7,031 nt of DNA, from positions 1 to 7,031 of the forward strand of contig CAYGFI010000208.1 of NCBI GenBank assembly GCA_964349045.1, given 5' to 3'. The notes below the pieces were generated by a model. The model was not told the origin of the DNA. It worked only from the letters and a program-made list of their open reading frames with translations, and did not search any database. The DNA comes from JACJXF01 sp964349045. GTDB lineage: Bacteria; Bacteroidota; Bacteroidia; Bacteroidales; GCA-2748055. This document shows positions 1-5,341 of this stretch, piece after piece (the stretch's first letter is position 1; each line of letters starts with the position of its first letter). Made by a program: the position numbers and the translations under genes.

Positions 1-468
1 GTATAAATTAAAACCGATTATTTTAACAGAATCCAATAGCCCAAGAATGTTACAAGTATCTGCGCTTATAACGGTGGAAATTATTTTTATCGAATCAGGA
101 ATTTCATATGAAACCCAACTTTCGTTCAAAGTTGCTTCTGTGTTGATTTTTATTGTGTCGAGTTCAAGATTAAAAAACAAATTGCATCCATTTGCTTGTA
201 ATATTATTTTACTACTTAGCCAGGAAGCGCCATAAGGAGTATAACAGCCATTATCGATTCTTTGGATATTAGAAACAGGGTGCAATATTGAGTCGGTTTC
301 GAATTTTGCAGAATCAATTTGAATACATTTTATATGTCCATAGGAGTTCTCAAAATATGCTATTCGATCGGAATTCACAGTTTGGTAATCCTGACCTTTC
401 AAAATTGCAGGATATATCGTTCCAAAACCTGCAAATAGTATAATGTTTATCTTATCAACTATTTTCAC
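1..468 (-). CDS. Exported protein, N-terminal part (cut by left window edge)
   Basis: This reading frame is open from a GTG at 468-466 to the window edge, giving 156 residues with no stop. The stop upstream in the same frame is at 531-529 and there is no in-frame ATG between, so GTG is the most sensible start; there is no clear ribosome binding site, as is usual in Bacteroidota. Residues 2-25 look like a Sec signal peptide: lysines at 2 and 6, a hydrophobic core (INIILFAGFG), and likely cleavage near LKG|QD. The mature part is rich in Asn, Ile, Asp and aromatic residues and contains PYGASWL followed by an NLFFN...DTIKI segment. That style is familiar from Bacteroidota secreted proteins carrying a C-terminal type IX secretion signal, but the C-terminus is outside the window, so this is inference. 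The frame is coherent throughout, with no competing plus-strand gene. Specific function is not recognised. Confidence 0.72.
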   Translation of the reverse strand, partial: MKIVDKINIILFAGFGTIYPAILKGQDYQTVNSDRIAYFENSYGHIKCIQIDSAKFETDSILHPVSNIQRIDNGCYTPYGASWLSSKIILQANGCNLFFNLELDTIKINTEATLNESWVSYEIPDSIKIISTVISADTCNILGLLDSVKIIGFNLY

Positions 469-493
469 GGTTACTTGTATTTTGAATGCTGCC

Positions 494-664
494 AACGATT
501 GTGTACACGCATAATTGCACCTTTTTCCTTATTAATTAAAAACTATTCCAAATCCTCCCCATCTATCAAACCAGGTATCCAGTTAATTTCCTCTTCAATA
601 ACCTTATTAACAATTTCCACATTTCTAAGATACTCTCTGTTTTCCTGTAATGCCAGATATTTTT
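494..664. repeat. Direct repeat, copy 1 (left of toxin-antitoxin operon)
   Basis: This segment aligns base by base with 1560-1758, in the same orientation, from AACGATTG at one end to the AGATATTTTT run at the other. By eye it has about a dozen mismatches and one 27-bp deletion. It contains the 3' half of the small gene found intact at 1609-1833 plus the DNA just beyond its stop. Similarity ends sharply at 664/1758, so this is a segmental duplication and not two homologous full genes. Confidence 0.85.
543..662 (-). pseudogene. Remnant copy of the 74-residue anti-sigma-like gene
   Basis: Read on the minus strand, this encodes 39 residues (KYLALQENREYLRNVEIVNK at the start, GEDLE at the end) that match residues 27-74 of the intact gene at 1609-1833. 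The 5' third is missing: the codon before the first matching lysine is a TAA (665-663), and no start codon is available. Relative to the intact copy it lacks 27 bp (nine residues). The missing block lies exactly between two GAAGAGGAA repeats in the intact gene, so it was probably lost by slippage or recombination between them. The TAG stop is in the same place in both copies. It lies just upstream of the exported-protein gene and is almost certainly not translated. Confidence 0.8.
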
Positions 665-734
665 ATATGACTATTTGGAACTATTAACAATTATTAAAAC
701 GTCTGTTGTCTTTGTTTAAGCTTGCTCCCGGGGA

Positions 735-770
735 GATTCCTCACTCAACTTCGTTTCATTCGGAATGACA
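735..770. repeat. Short dispersed-type intergenic motif
   Basis: On the minus strand this reads TGTCATTCCGAATGAA followed by GTGAGGAATC, with ATTCC/GGAAT arms (736-740 and 762-766). Motifs of the form GTCATTCCGAAC..GTGAGGAATC are familiar as dispersed intergenic repeats in Bacteroidota genomes. A small separate palindrome, CTCCCGGGGAG, adjoins it at 725-735. It lies downstream of the toxin-antitoxin operon and could act in transcript ending, but there is no clear U-run. The rest of 665-800 shows no gene. Confidence 0.4.
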
Positions 771-800
771 AATGTTATGTTTTTTGAAGGTGGGGTGTAG

Positions 801-1115
801 TTATTGTCCCAAACTAATTTTGAAGTGTGGTAATTCAACTTGTAATTTTACTTTTGCTTGTAGGGCATTAAAAACCCGCATTAAAGTATCAATGGTTACA
901 TTACTAGCATTACTTTCAATCCGTGAAATTTGTGATTTTTGAACACCAATAAGTTTTCCCAATTCTTCCTGAGTCATGTTACGCTCTTGCCGCGTCTGTT
1001 TAATAGCTTGTCCAATTAAATCCATCTGTAATTCGTATTCAAACTTGTCTCGGTCAGGAGTGCCAATTTTACCTATTAGTTTATCTTGAACTTCTTCTAA
1101 AGTGTGAGTTTTCAT
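801..1115 (-). CDS. higA: HigA-type antitoxin, XRE-family helix-turn-helix protein
   Basis: The product has 104 residues. In this family the antitoxin binds and neutralises the cognate RelE/HigB-fold ribonuclease and represses its own operon. Residues about 34-88 form a typical Cro/C1-type helix-turn-helix domain (LIGQAIKQTRQERNMTQEEL, then GKLIGVQKSQISRIE), ending in the TIDTLMRVFNALQ helix. The first 30 residues (LEEVQDKLIGKIGTPDRDKF) are the N-terminal extension common in toxin-first HigBA pairs. The start codon overlaps the toxin stop codon as ATGA (1115-1112), so the two genes are translationally coupled. The A/G-rich lysine codons at the toxin end double as its ribosome binding region. 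Assignment to a HigBA-like system is confident; the exact subfamily is inferred. Confidence 0.9.
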   Translation of the reverse strand: MKTHTLEEVQDKLIGKIGTPDRDKFEYELQMDLIGQAIKQTRQERNMTQEELGKLIGVQKSQISRIESNASNVTIDTLMRVFNALQAKVKLQVELPHFKISLGQ

Positions 1116-1471
1116 TTCTTTTTCTTTTTAAGTTTTTCTTTGTCTTCAAAATACTTAGTCCTTATATGTTTAGCCTTTTGGATTTCATTTTCAGGTACAT
1201 TGATACGTTTTTTAATAAATCCATGGGTCGAAATAACCAAAGTATTTTCAGAATCCGTTTTATCCCAAAATGCAAGCAAACGGTAATGCAAACCTTGATA
1301 AAGAGTTCTTAATTCCCATATTTCATCTTTTAATTTTTTGAAAAGTTCAGGATTTCGATCTGTCTGAGCTTTACGAATATTAAAAAGGATTTTTTCATAG
1401 TGTTTTTTGTCTAAAGAACTAAGAAACTCAAATGCTTCATCTAAAAATATGATTTCAAAATGCTTATTCAT
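1112..1471 (-). CDS. higB: HigB/RelE-superfamily toxin (phage Gp49-like)
   Basis: The product has 119 residues and is the first gene of a toxin-first operon. Toxins of this fold are ribosome-dependent mRNA interferases that arrest growth when the antitoxin is lost. Family marks include FKKLKDEIWELRTLY (44-58), the central strand YRLLAFW (63-69) and the C-terminal STHGFIKKR (81-89), followed by the helix PENEIQKAKHIRTKYF. The basic residues K46, R55, R64 and K87-R89 are candidates for RNA contact. The protein ends in an unusual lysine-rich tail (KEKLKKKKK) whose codons carry the translation signal of the antitoxin gene. ATG at 1471-1469 is 20 bases downstream of a good TAnnTTTG box (1498-1491). 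A 171-bp direct repeat flanks the operon, which suggests acquisition or local duplication. Confidence 0.9.
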   Translation of the reverse strand: MNKHFEIIFLDEAFEFLSSLDKKHYEKILFNIRKAQTDRNPELFKKLKDEIWELRTLYQGLHYRLLAFWDKTDSENTLVISTHGFIKKRINVPENEIQKAKHIRTKYFEDKEKLKKKKK

Positions 1472-1490
1472 TATTCGATTCTTGTCTCAG

Positions 1491-1498
1491 CAAATATA
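1491..1498 (-). promoter_or_regulatory. Bacteroidota-type -7 promoter box of the toxin-antitoxin operon
   Basis: The minus strand reads TATATTTG, an exact match to the Bacteroidota -7 consensus TAnnTTTG. It lies 20 bases before the toxin ATG, so transcription would start with a very short leader. The -33 region (about 1517-1524) has no strong TTG but coincides with the inverted repeat at 1506-1525. Confidence 0.55.
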
Positions 1499-1505
1499 CG
1501 CATAA

Positions 1506-1525
1506 AGTTTCATTATATAGAAACT
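1506..1525. promoter_or_regulatory. Candidate antitoxin operator (AGTTTC-N8-GAAACT)
   Basis: This is a perfect 6-bp inverted repeat with an 8-bp AT-only spacer (arms 1506-1511 and 1520-1525), overlapping the expected -33 position of the toxin-antitoxin promoter. Antitoxins of the XRE class normally bind such palindromes as dimers to repress their own operon. The role is inferred from position and symmetry only. Confidence 0.4.
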
Positions 1526-1559
1526 ATTTTAGGGAAGTCGGTTTTTTACTATGCCAAAT

Positions 1560-1758
1560 AACGATTGTCTACACGCATAATTGCGTCTATTTCCTTATTC
1601 ATTAAAAACTAATCCAAATCCTCACCCGCTTTCAAACCAGGTATCCTGTTAATTTCCTCTTCCGAAAGCTTATTCAAAAATTCCTCTTCAATAACCTTAT
1701 TAACAATTTCCGCATTTCTAAGATACTCTCTATTTTCCTGTAATGCCAGATATTTTTT
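1560..1758. repeat. Direct repeat, copy 2 (right of toxin-antitoxin operon)
   Basis: This is the longer partner of 494-664. It includes the 3' part of the intact 74-residue gene and about 50 bases past its stop codon. With copy 1 it brackets the toxin-antitoxin operon. The duplicated block ends inside codons 25-27 of the gene, so the boundary does not follow gene limits. Confidence 0.85.
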
Positions 1759-1833
1759 AAACTCTATGATTTCGTTTCCTTCAAGATTATTATCCAGGAA
1801 CTTCTCTACCAGATATGTAAATCGTTCATTCAT
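1609..1833 (-). CDS. Small acidic protein resembling the N-terminus of anti-sigma-like proteins
   Basis: The product has 74 residues, is acidic and helical, and lacks a signal peptide, membrane span or cysteines. Its opening, MNERFTYLVEKFLDNNLEGN followed by EIIEFKKYLALQENREYLRN, has the pattern of N-terminal segments of Bacteroidota anti-sigma and FecR-like proteins, where a short helical head precedes the membrane part. That membrane part is absent here. ATG at 1833-1831 is the only good start; there is no visible Shine-Dalgarno sequence. The stop is TAG, and the same frame continues open beyond it for 20 codons (FLMNKEIDAIMRVDNRYLA, stop at 1551-1549), which hints at a once longer protein. 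Repeat element A lies 8 bases upstream of the start. A decayed partial copy lies at 543-662. Anti-sigma function is only a guess. Confidence 0.62.
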   Translation of the reverse strand: MNERFTYLVEKFLDNNLEGNEIIEFKKYLALQENREYLRNAEIVNKVIEEEFLNKLSEEEINRIPGLKAGEDLD

Positions 1834-1841
1834 ATTTTAAA

Positions 1842-1963
1842 AACGTTGGGCATATGAGTAGTGGCGAATTTCGGAGCATGTCGTTTTCAACCGAGGTAGA
1901 GAATTCAATAGAAGCACTACCATTGACAACCTACAAACCCCGCCATTACTTATATGCCGTGTT
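1842..1963. repeat. Structured intergenic repeat, element A (attC-like layout)
   Basis: This 122-bp element is bounded by AAC (1842-1844) and GTT (1961-1963). Its inner arms are GGCATATGAGTAGTGGCG (1849-1866) and CGCCATTACTTATATGCC (1941-1958), which pair at 16 of 18 positions. It fills the gap between the small gene and the glycosyltransferase stop codon. Its inner part shares short blocks with element B (for example TACCATTGAC at 1918-1927 against TACCACTGA at 5162-5170). It carries no credible gene. Elements of this kind are common between Bacteroidota genes; the cassette interpretation is given under findings. Confidence 0.75.
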
Positions 1964-1972
1964 ATCGGTATT
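1961..1972 (+). repeat. 12-bp inverted repeat bounding the glycosyltransferase, left copy
   Basis: GTTATCGGTATT begins with the terminal GTT of element A and ends directly against the stop codon of the glycosyltransferase. Its exact complement is at 5066-5077 beyond the other end of that gene. Confidence 0.75.
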
Positions 1973-3430
1973 TTATAGGTTTTTTATTCTTTCGCTCCAA
2001 AATTTATTAAAACTACTTCTGGGTTTTTTACATAAATATACCTGAACATTGTATTCAATGGCCATATTGTTTTTGATTTTGCCTATTTCCCGCACATCTT
2101 CAAATAAATTGTTTATATCATCACCAAGTTCATCATTTATGTATATGAATTCTGTTATTTCATTATCAAACTTTTTTGGAAACCAATAGCCAAATGCGTC
2201 GCTGAAACTTATTGATTCTGGTAAACCATACTTTTTGCCAATGATATTAATTGCTCCGGCCTGACCATAATTTTCGCAATATATGATACAATTTTTCTTG
2301 TTATCAACTTGTTGCCATGCTTTATTGGCTATTTCTGTTAATTCTTCCCAACCAAGCATGTCGGCATAAAGTTGCGGCAAAGAACGATAAATACCATCTT
2401 CATCTCTTCTTAAAGCATTGGTCCCGGTTATTCTTTCAAAACTATCAAAATAACTTACCATTTTTTCAGGTTTATACAATGGTATGCCAGTTGGCAATAA
2501 TAAATACGACAAAATAAATAAAAGTGCCAAAACAAAAACGCGAAAAAATTCTTTTTTAAAATACTTCTCAATAAATAATGCGCCACAAACAATTAGAAAA
2601 GGAAATATACCGGCAGAATAATAATTTTTGCCCCTAAAGATCAAGAATAACAATACAACAAATGCAGATACTATTACTAAAAACTTGTATTGATTGAATT
2701 GCTTATTGATTAAAAAATAAATAATGCCTGGTATAATTATCAGTGTTAGTGGTAATGGAAGGATTAGTTGGTCTATCAAAAAGCCAATTCTGTTTACATT
2801 TACCAATTGACTGTCATGCAATTCCTTCATATGGTTTATAACCGGGAAATGGTAATAAATTTGCCATAATATGTTGGGCAAAGCCAGAAGGAAAGCCAAA
2901 ATCATGCTATAATAAAAAGTTTTTTTTGTGAAAACATTCCTGTATTTGGTAAAAGGGAATACAATAAACAGTGAAGCCAATAGAAATAATATGCTGTATT
3001 TGTTAAGAATGGCAAGCCCAACACAAATTCCAAGAAATATCAAATATTTAGCTGATTCTGTATTCACATATCTTATGATAAAATAGTATGTTAATGTCCA
3101 AAAAAAGAGATCCAGATAGATCGGTGTAAATATCCCAAAAATCATAACAAAAACCGATGTCCCTACAACACCAATTGCCGAAATAATCTGAGACCAATTA
3201 CCCCCTTTAAGTTCTTTTGCTATTAATGATGTCAGATATACTGTGATACCCGAAAATAATGCAGGAAAAAACCTGACTGCATACAAAGAATATCCTAAAA
3301 TACTTTTTGAGATAAATGCTAGAAATCCGGTTAAGGGTGGAACTGTTGCATATCCAAAATCCAAATGCTGACCCATTGAAAAGTATAATAACTCATCTCT
3401 ATGATATTCAAAATGATGGTTTAAAAACAA
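1973..3430 (-). CDS. Membrane glycosyltransferase, GT39/ArnT-like, 5' end displaced by IS66 insertion
   Basis: This is a polytopic inner-membrane enzyme of the GT-C fold (PMT/ArnT-like), which moves a sugar from a polyprenyl-phosphate donor to an acceptor on the outer side of the membrane. Donor and acceptor are unknown. The remaining frame gives 485 residues from a TTG at 3430. Near its start is YHRDELLYFSMGQHLDFGY with VPPLTGF, the conserved first periplasmic loop with the Asp-Glu pair (D12-E13). About ten hydrophobic segments follow up to residue 320, and then a soluble C-terminal domain of about 165 residues. In the same frame 18 further codons encode most of a first membrane helix (ATIFLILIG-like, hydrophobic) before a TGA at 3484-3482 inside the insertion sequence. 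The TTG is therefore not the native start. The native start is the ATG at 5052-5050, cut off by the IS66 element. The uninterrupted product would have 506 residues. The protein is probably not made in normal form. Confidence 0.85.
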   Translation of the reverse strand: MFLNHHFEYHRDELLYFSMGQHLDFGYATVPPLTGFLAFISKSILGYSLYAVRFFPALFSGITVYLTSLIAKELKGGNWSQIISAIGVVGTSVFVMIFGIFTPIYLDLFFWTLTYYFIIRYVNTESAKYLIFLGICVGLAILNKYSILFLLASLFIVFPFTKYRNVFTKKTFYYSMILAFLLALPNILWQIYYHFPVINHMKELHDSQLVNVNRIGFLIDQLILPLPLTLIIIPGIIYFLINKQFNQYKFLVIVSAFVVLLFLIFRGKNYYSAGIFPFLIVCGALFIEKYFKKEFFRVFVLALLFILSYLLLPTGIPLYKPEKMVSYFDSFERITGTNALRRDEDGIYRSLPQLYADMLGWEELTEIANKAWQQVDNKKNCIIYCENYGQAGAINIIGKKYGLPESISFSDAFGYWFPKKFDNEITEFIYINDELGDDINNLFEDVREIGKIKNNMAIEYNVQVYLCKKPRSSFNKFWSERIKNL

Positions 3431-3465
3431 ATGGATAATTACATTTAATATTCCAATGAGAATTA

Positions 3466-3473
3466 GAAAAATG
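3466..3473 (+). repeat. 8-bp target-site duplication, left copy
   Basis: GAAAAATG lies immediately outside the left terminal inverted repeat of the IS66 element and is identical to 5025-5032. Eight base pairs is the duplication length known for the IS66 family. Confidence 0.93.
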
Positions 3474-3485
3474 GTAACTATTCAG
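3474..3485 (+). repeat. IS66 left terminal inverted repeat
   Basis: GTAACTATTCAG is exactly complementary to 5013-5024 and borders the left 8-bp duplication. Further inward the two ends no longer match in register. Confidence 0.9.
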
Positions 3486-3652
3486 CAATACTATAAAATT
3501 GGGCAGTTATTAACAATTCGGAGTCTGTTTTTTCCTGGTTTTCTGAAAAACCGTTGCATTATTAACAATTGTTGGTTACAAATTAATAACTTTCGGCTTC
3601 TAAAATACTGAATTTCATTGCTTTTAACTTCTTTTGCATAAAAAGCAGGAAG

Positions 3653-5020
3653 TTGACACCAGATCAAAAAAGGATATTAGAGCTAGAAAAAGAAAACAGC
3701 TTTTTAAAAGCCGAAGTGGCTACACTTAAAATGCTTGTGCAACAATTGCTTCAGGAGAATGAACGATTAAAGCACCTCAAAAACAGCCGTAATAGTTCTG
3801 TGCCTCCCTCCAGGGACGAAAACAGACCTTTAAAAACTAAAAGCTTGCGAACCAAGGATGGTAAATCACCTGGTGGTCAGACTGGACACGAGGGCAACAC
3901 TCTTAAGATGGTTGAAAATCCTGATCATATTGTCGAACACAAACCGGCTTTCTGCAATCATTGTGGCAAAGACCTTTCCAACGCAACAACAGAATTATCC
4001 AAGTGTCGCCAGGTAGTTGACATACCCCCAATAATACCTCAATATACCGAACATAGGGTATTTCGCAGTATTTGTACCTGCGGTCACCAGACTGAGTCCG
4101 CCTTCCCCGAGGGAATAAATGCGCCCGTCAGCTATGGGCCGAACGTGGAAGCAACCATTGCTTATATGCATACCCGCCAATTTATACCCTTTGAGAGAAT
4201 GAGCGAGTATTTTACCGATGTTTGCTCCCTGCCTATTAGCCAGGGGACCATTTGCGACATACTTGAACGTTTTGCTCAAAAGGCTTTTCCAGCCTGGCAA
4301 CTCATCTCCAAAGAAGTTGAAAACAGCAAGGTGGTTGGTTCGGATGAAACTGGCGCTAAAGTAAACGGCAAGAAAGCCTGGTTTTGGACCTGGCAAAGCA
4401 AACTTGCTACTTTTATAGCTTTTTCTGCCAACCGGGGCACAAATACCATTGACACCAATTTCGAAAATGGTTTTAAAGATACTGTTTTAGTCCATGACTG
4501 CTGGAAAAGCCACTTTGAAACCAAAGCAAAGACTCATCAATTATGCACGGCTCACCTTTTAAGAGAGCTAAACTTCTTTGAAGAGCGGTATCAATCACAC
4601 TGGGCAAGCCTTTTCAAACAATTGTTGTACGACGCCCTGCAACTGAAAAAGATTTTGTCTCCGCCTGAATATTACTACCCAATAAATCAAAGAACTGAAC
4701 TTGAACACCGGCTCTTGGTTTTACTGCAAACCCAAATCCCTGAACACATGAAAGAGGTCGGCTCTTTCCACAAACGTATGAATAAGTACAAAGACTATAT
4801 CTTCACTTTTTTATACCATCCCGAAGTGCCTCCCGATAATAATGCTTCGGAAAGGGCTATCCGAAATATTAAAGTCAAACAAAAGGTATCAGGCCAGTTC
4901 AAAACCCAACGCGGGGCTGAAATCTATGCTATTATCCGTTCGATTACTGACACCTGCATTAAAAACAACCAGAATATCTTGTCCGCCTTCCATACTATTG
5001 CTAAATTGGTACCTGAATAG
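3653..5020 (+). CDS. tnpC: IS66-family transposase (TnpC)
   Basis: This 455-residue DDE transposase catalyses cutting and joining of the insertion sequence ends. Domains in order: an N-terminal leucine-zipper-like coiled coil (residues 5-45); the linker KNSRNSSVPPSRD with SPGGQTGHEGNTL (43-84); a zinc-finger-like domain with C101-x2-C104 and C141-x-C143; and the catalytic core. The catalytic triad is probably D231 (GSDETGAKVNG), D282 (VHDCWKSHF) and E400 (DNNASERAIRNIKVKQKVSG). HLLRELNFFEERY (301-313) is another family block. Length and domain order are normal and no frameshift is seen, so it may be active. TTG at 3653 is taken as start because no ATG is in frame upstream and the coiled coil begins there; AGGAAG precedes it directly. 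The stop codon lies inside the right inverted repeat. Confidence 0.95.
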   Translation: MTPDQKRILELEKENSFLKAEVATLKMLVQQLLQENERLKHLKNSRNSSVPPSRDENRPLKTKSLRTKDGKSPGGQTGHEGNTLKMVENPDHIVEHKPAFCNHCGKDLSNATTELSKCRQVVDIPPIIPQYTEHRVFRSICTCGHQTESAFPEGINAPVSYGPNVEATIAYMHTRQFIPFERMSEYFTDVCSLPISQGTICDILERFAQKAFPAWQLISKEVENSKVVGSDETGAKVNGKKAWFWTWQSKLATFIAFSANRGTNTIDTNFENGFKDTVLVHDCWKSHFETKAKTHQLCTAHLLRELNFFEERYQSHWASLFKQLLYDALQLKKILSPPEYYYPINQRTELEHRLLVLLQTQIPEHMKEVGSFHKRMNKYKDYIFTFLYHPEVPPDNNASERAIRNIKVKQKVSGQFKTQRGAEIYAIIRSITDTCIKNNQNILSAFHTIAKLVPE

Positions 5021-5024
5021 TTAC
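5013..5024 (-). repeat. IS66 right terminal inverted repeat
   Basis: CTGAATAGTTAC is the exact complement of 3474-3485. It contains the TAG stop codon of the transposase. Confidence 0.9.
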
Positions 5025-5032
5025 GAAAAATG
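5025..5032 (+). repeat. 8-bp target-site duplication, right copy
   Basis: GAAAAATG is identical to 3466-3473 and directly adjoins the right inverted repeat. On the minus strand it encodes part of codons 7-10 of the original glycosyltransferase. Confidence 0.93.
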
Positions 5033-5052
5033 TTTTTACTTTTTTTCGACAT
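5025..5052 (-). pseudogene. Severed 5' end of the glycosyltransferase gene
   Basis: Minus-strand reading from ATG at 5052-5050 gives MSKKSKNIF and then enters the insertion sequence. Joining base 5025 to base 3465 (one copy of the duplication kept) continues in frame as LILIGILNVIIHLFLNHHFE and on into the large downstream frame. This yields a lysine-rich cytoplasmic start and an intact first membrane helix. The fit of frame, duplication and protein logic makes this the native translation start. Confidence 0.88.
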
Positions 5053-5065
5053 ATATTTTGTTTTT

Positions 5066-5077
5066 AATACCGATAAC
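5066..5077 (-). repeat. 12-bp inverted repeat bounding the glycosyltransferase, right copy
   Basis: AATACCGATAAC is the exact complement of 1961-1972. It ends with the AAC that opens element B and lies 13 bases upstream of the native glycosyltransferase ATG. Confidence 0.75.
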
Positions 5078-5196
5078 GGTCGAGGCTATATGCAGTAAGG
5101 GATTGCGGGCTTCTTTTTTGTCCACCAACACCGAAGTTTGAGCGGGGCAGAATGCTTGAATTACCACTGAAACCCTTATTGCATATAGCCTTTGTT
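5075..5196. repeat. Structured intergenic repeat, element B (attC-like layout)
   Basis: This 122-bp element is bounded by AAC (5075-5077) and GTT (5194-5196). Its arms, GGCTATATGCAGTAAGGG (5084-5101) and CCCTTATTGCATATAGCC (5173-5190), pair at 17 of 18 positions. It has the same total length and plan as element A and is in the same orientation judged by inner blocks, although the inner sequence has diverged. It occupies the likely promoter and leader area of the glycosyltransferase. No TAnnTTTG box was seen in it on the minus strand. Confidence 0.75.
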
Positions 5197-5341
5197 AGCA
5201 ACTGGGCGTTCTGTCTGTCAGTCATAGATTTACAAACTTTTCCATAAACGAAATACTCTGTCAAAGTTAAAATATTTTTCAAACTGGCTCGTGTGTCGGC
5301 AGAGATTTAGTTTTTTAAGTGTCGGCAAAAAAGCGTTGAAA
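5197..5341. other. Intergenic DNA without a recognisable gene
   Basis: No gene with credible composition is visible on either strand. The only repeated word noticed is GTGTCGGCA at 5292-5300 and again at 5318-5326, 26 bases apart. Together with elements on both sides, it makes the whole 5053-5436 stretch gene-free. Confidence 0.5.

Larger units (their letters stand above)
3474..5024 (+). mobile_element. Complete IS66-family insertion sequence, 1551 bp, single-transposase type
   Basis: The element is delimited by a perfect 12-bp inverted repeat, GTAACTATTCAG at 3474-3485 and its complement at 5013-5024. It starts with the GTAA typical of IS66-family ends, and exact 8-bp duplications (GAAAAATG) lie outside both ends. 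It contains one gene, the large transposase at 3653-5020, and 167 bases of non-coding DNA between the left inverted repeat and that gene. The tnpA and tnpB helper genes of classical IS66 elements are absent, as in the smaller single-gene subgroup (ISBst12-like). The non-coding left part holds two copies of TTATTAACAATT (3507-3518 and 3559-3570). The coding part looks less AT-rich than its surroundings. The element interrupts the glycosyltransferase gene and lies in the opposite orientation to it. Confidence 0.95.

Noticed and set aside
47..235. Plus-strand 62-codon frame
   Set aside because: It is antisense to a longer, coherent minus-strand frame (468 to the edge) that has a signal peptide and protein-like composition.
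475..687. Plus-strand 70-codon frame
   Set aside because: It lies antisense over the decayed gene copy, whose minus-strand translation clearly matches the intact gene.
1842..1963. Calling elements A and B true attC sites
   Set aside because: The R-box bases (GTTATCG, GTTAGCA) do not meet GTTRRRY and no integrase is present in the window, so only a cassette-like layout is claimed.
1854..2045. Plus-strand 63-codon frame
   Set aside because: It runs through structured element A and then antisense to the glycosyltransferase end; it has no protein-like features.
3507..3570. Repeated TTATTAACAATT in the IS66 left end, with a similar word at 681-692
   Set aside because: The word is AT-rich and short; the copy outside the element suggests chance in AT-rich DNA and not a defined binding site.
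3995..4524. Two minus-strand frames inside the transposase gene
   Set aside because: They are shadows of the transposase coding frame; the plus-strand product has all IS66 family blocks.
3474..5024. Reading the element as a truncated IS66 because tnpA and tnpB are absent
   Set aside because: Both ends carry matching inverted repeats and exact 8-bp duplications, so it moved as this unit; single-transposase IS66 relatives are known.
5064..5282. Minus-strand 72-codon frame
   Set aside because: It covers element B, whose inverted arms explain the sequence; the translation is not protein-like and has no family resemblance.
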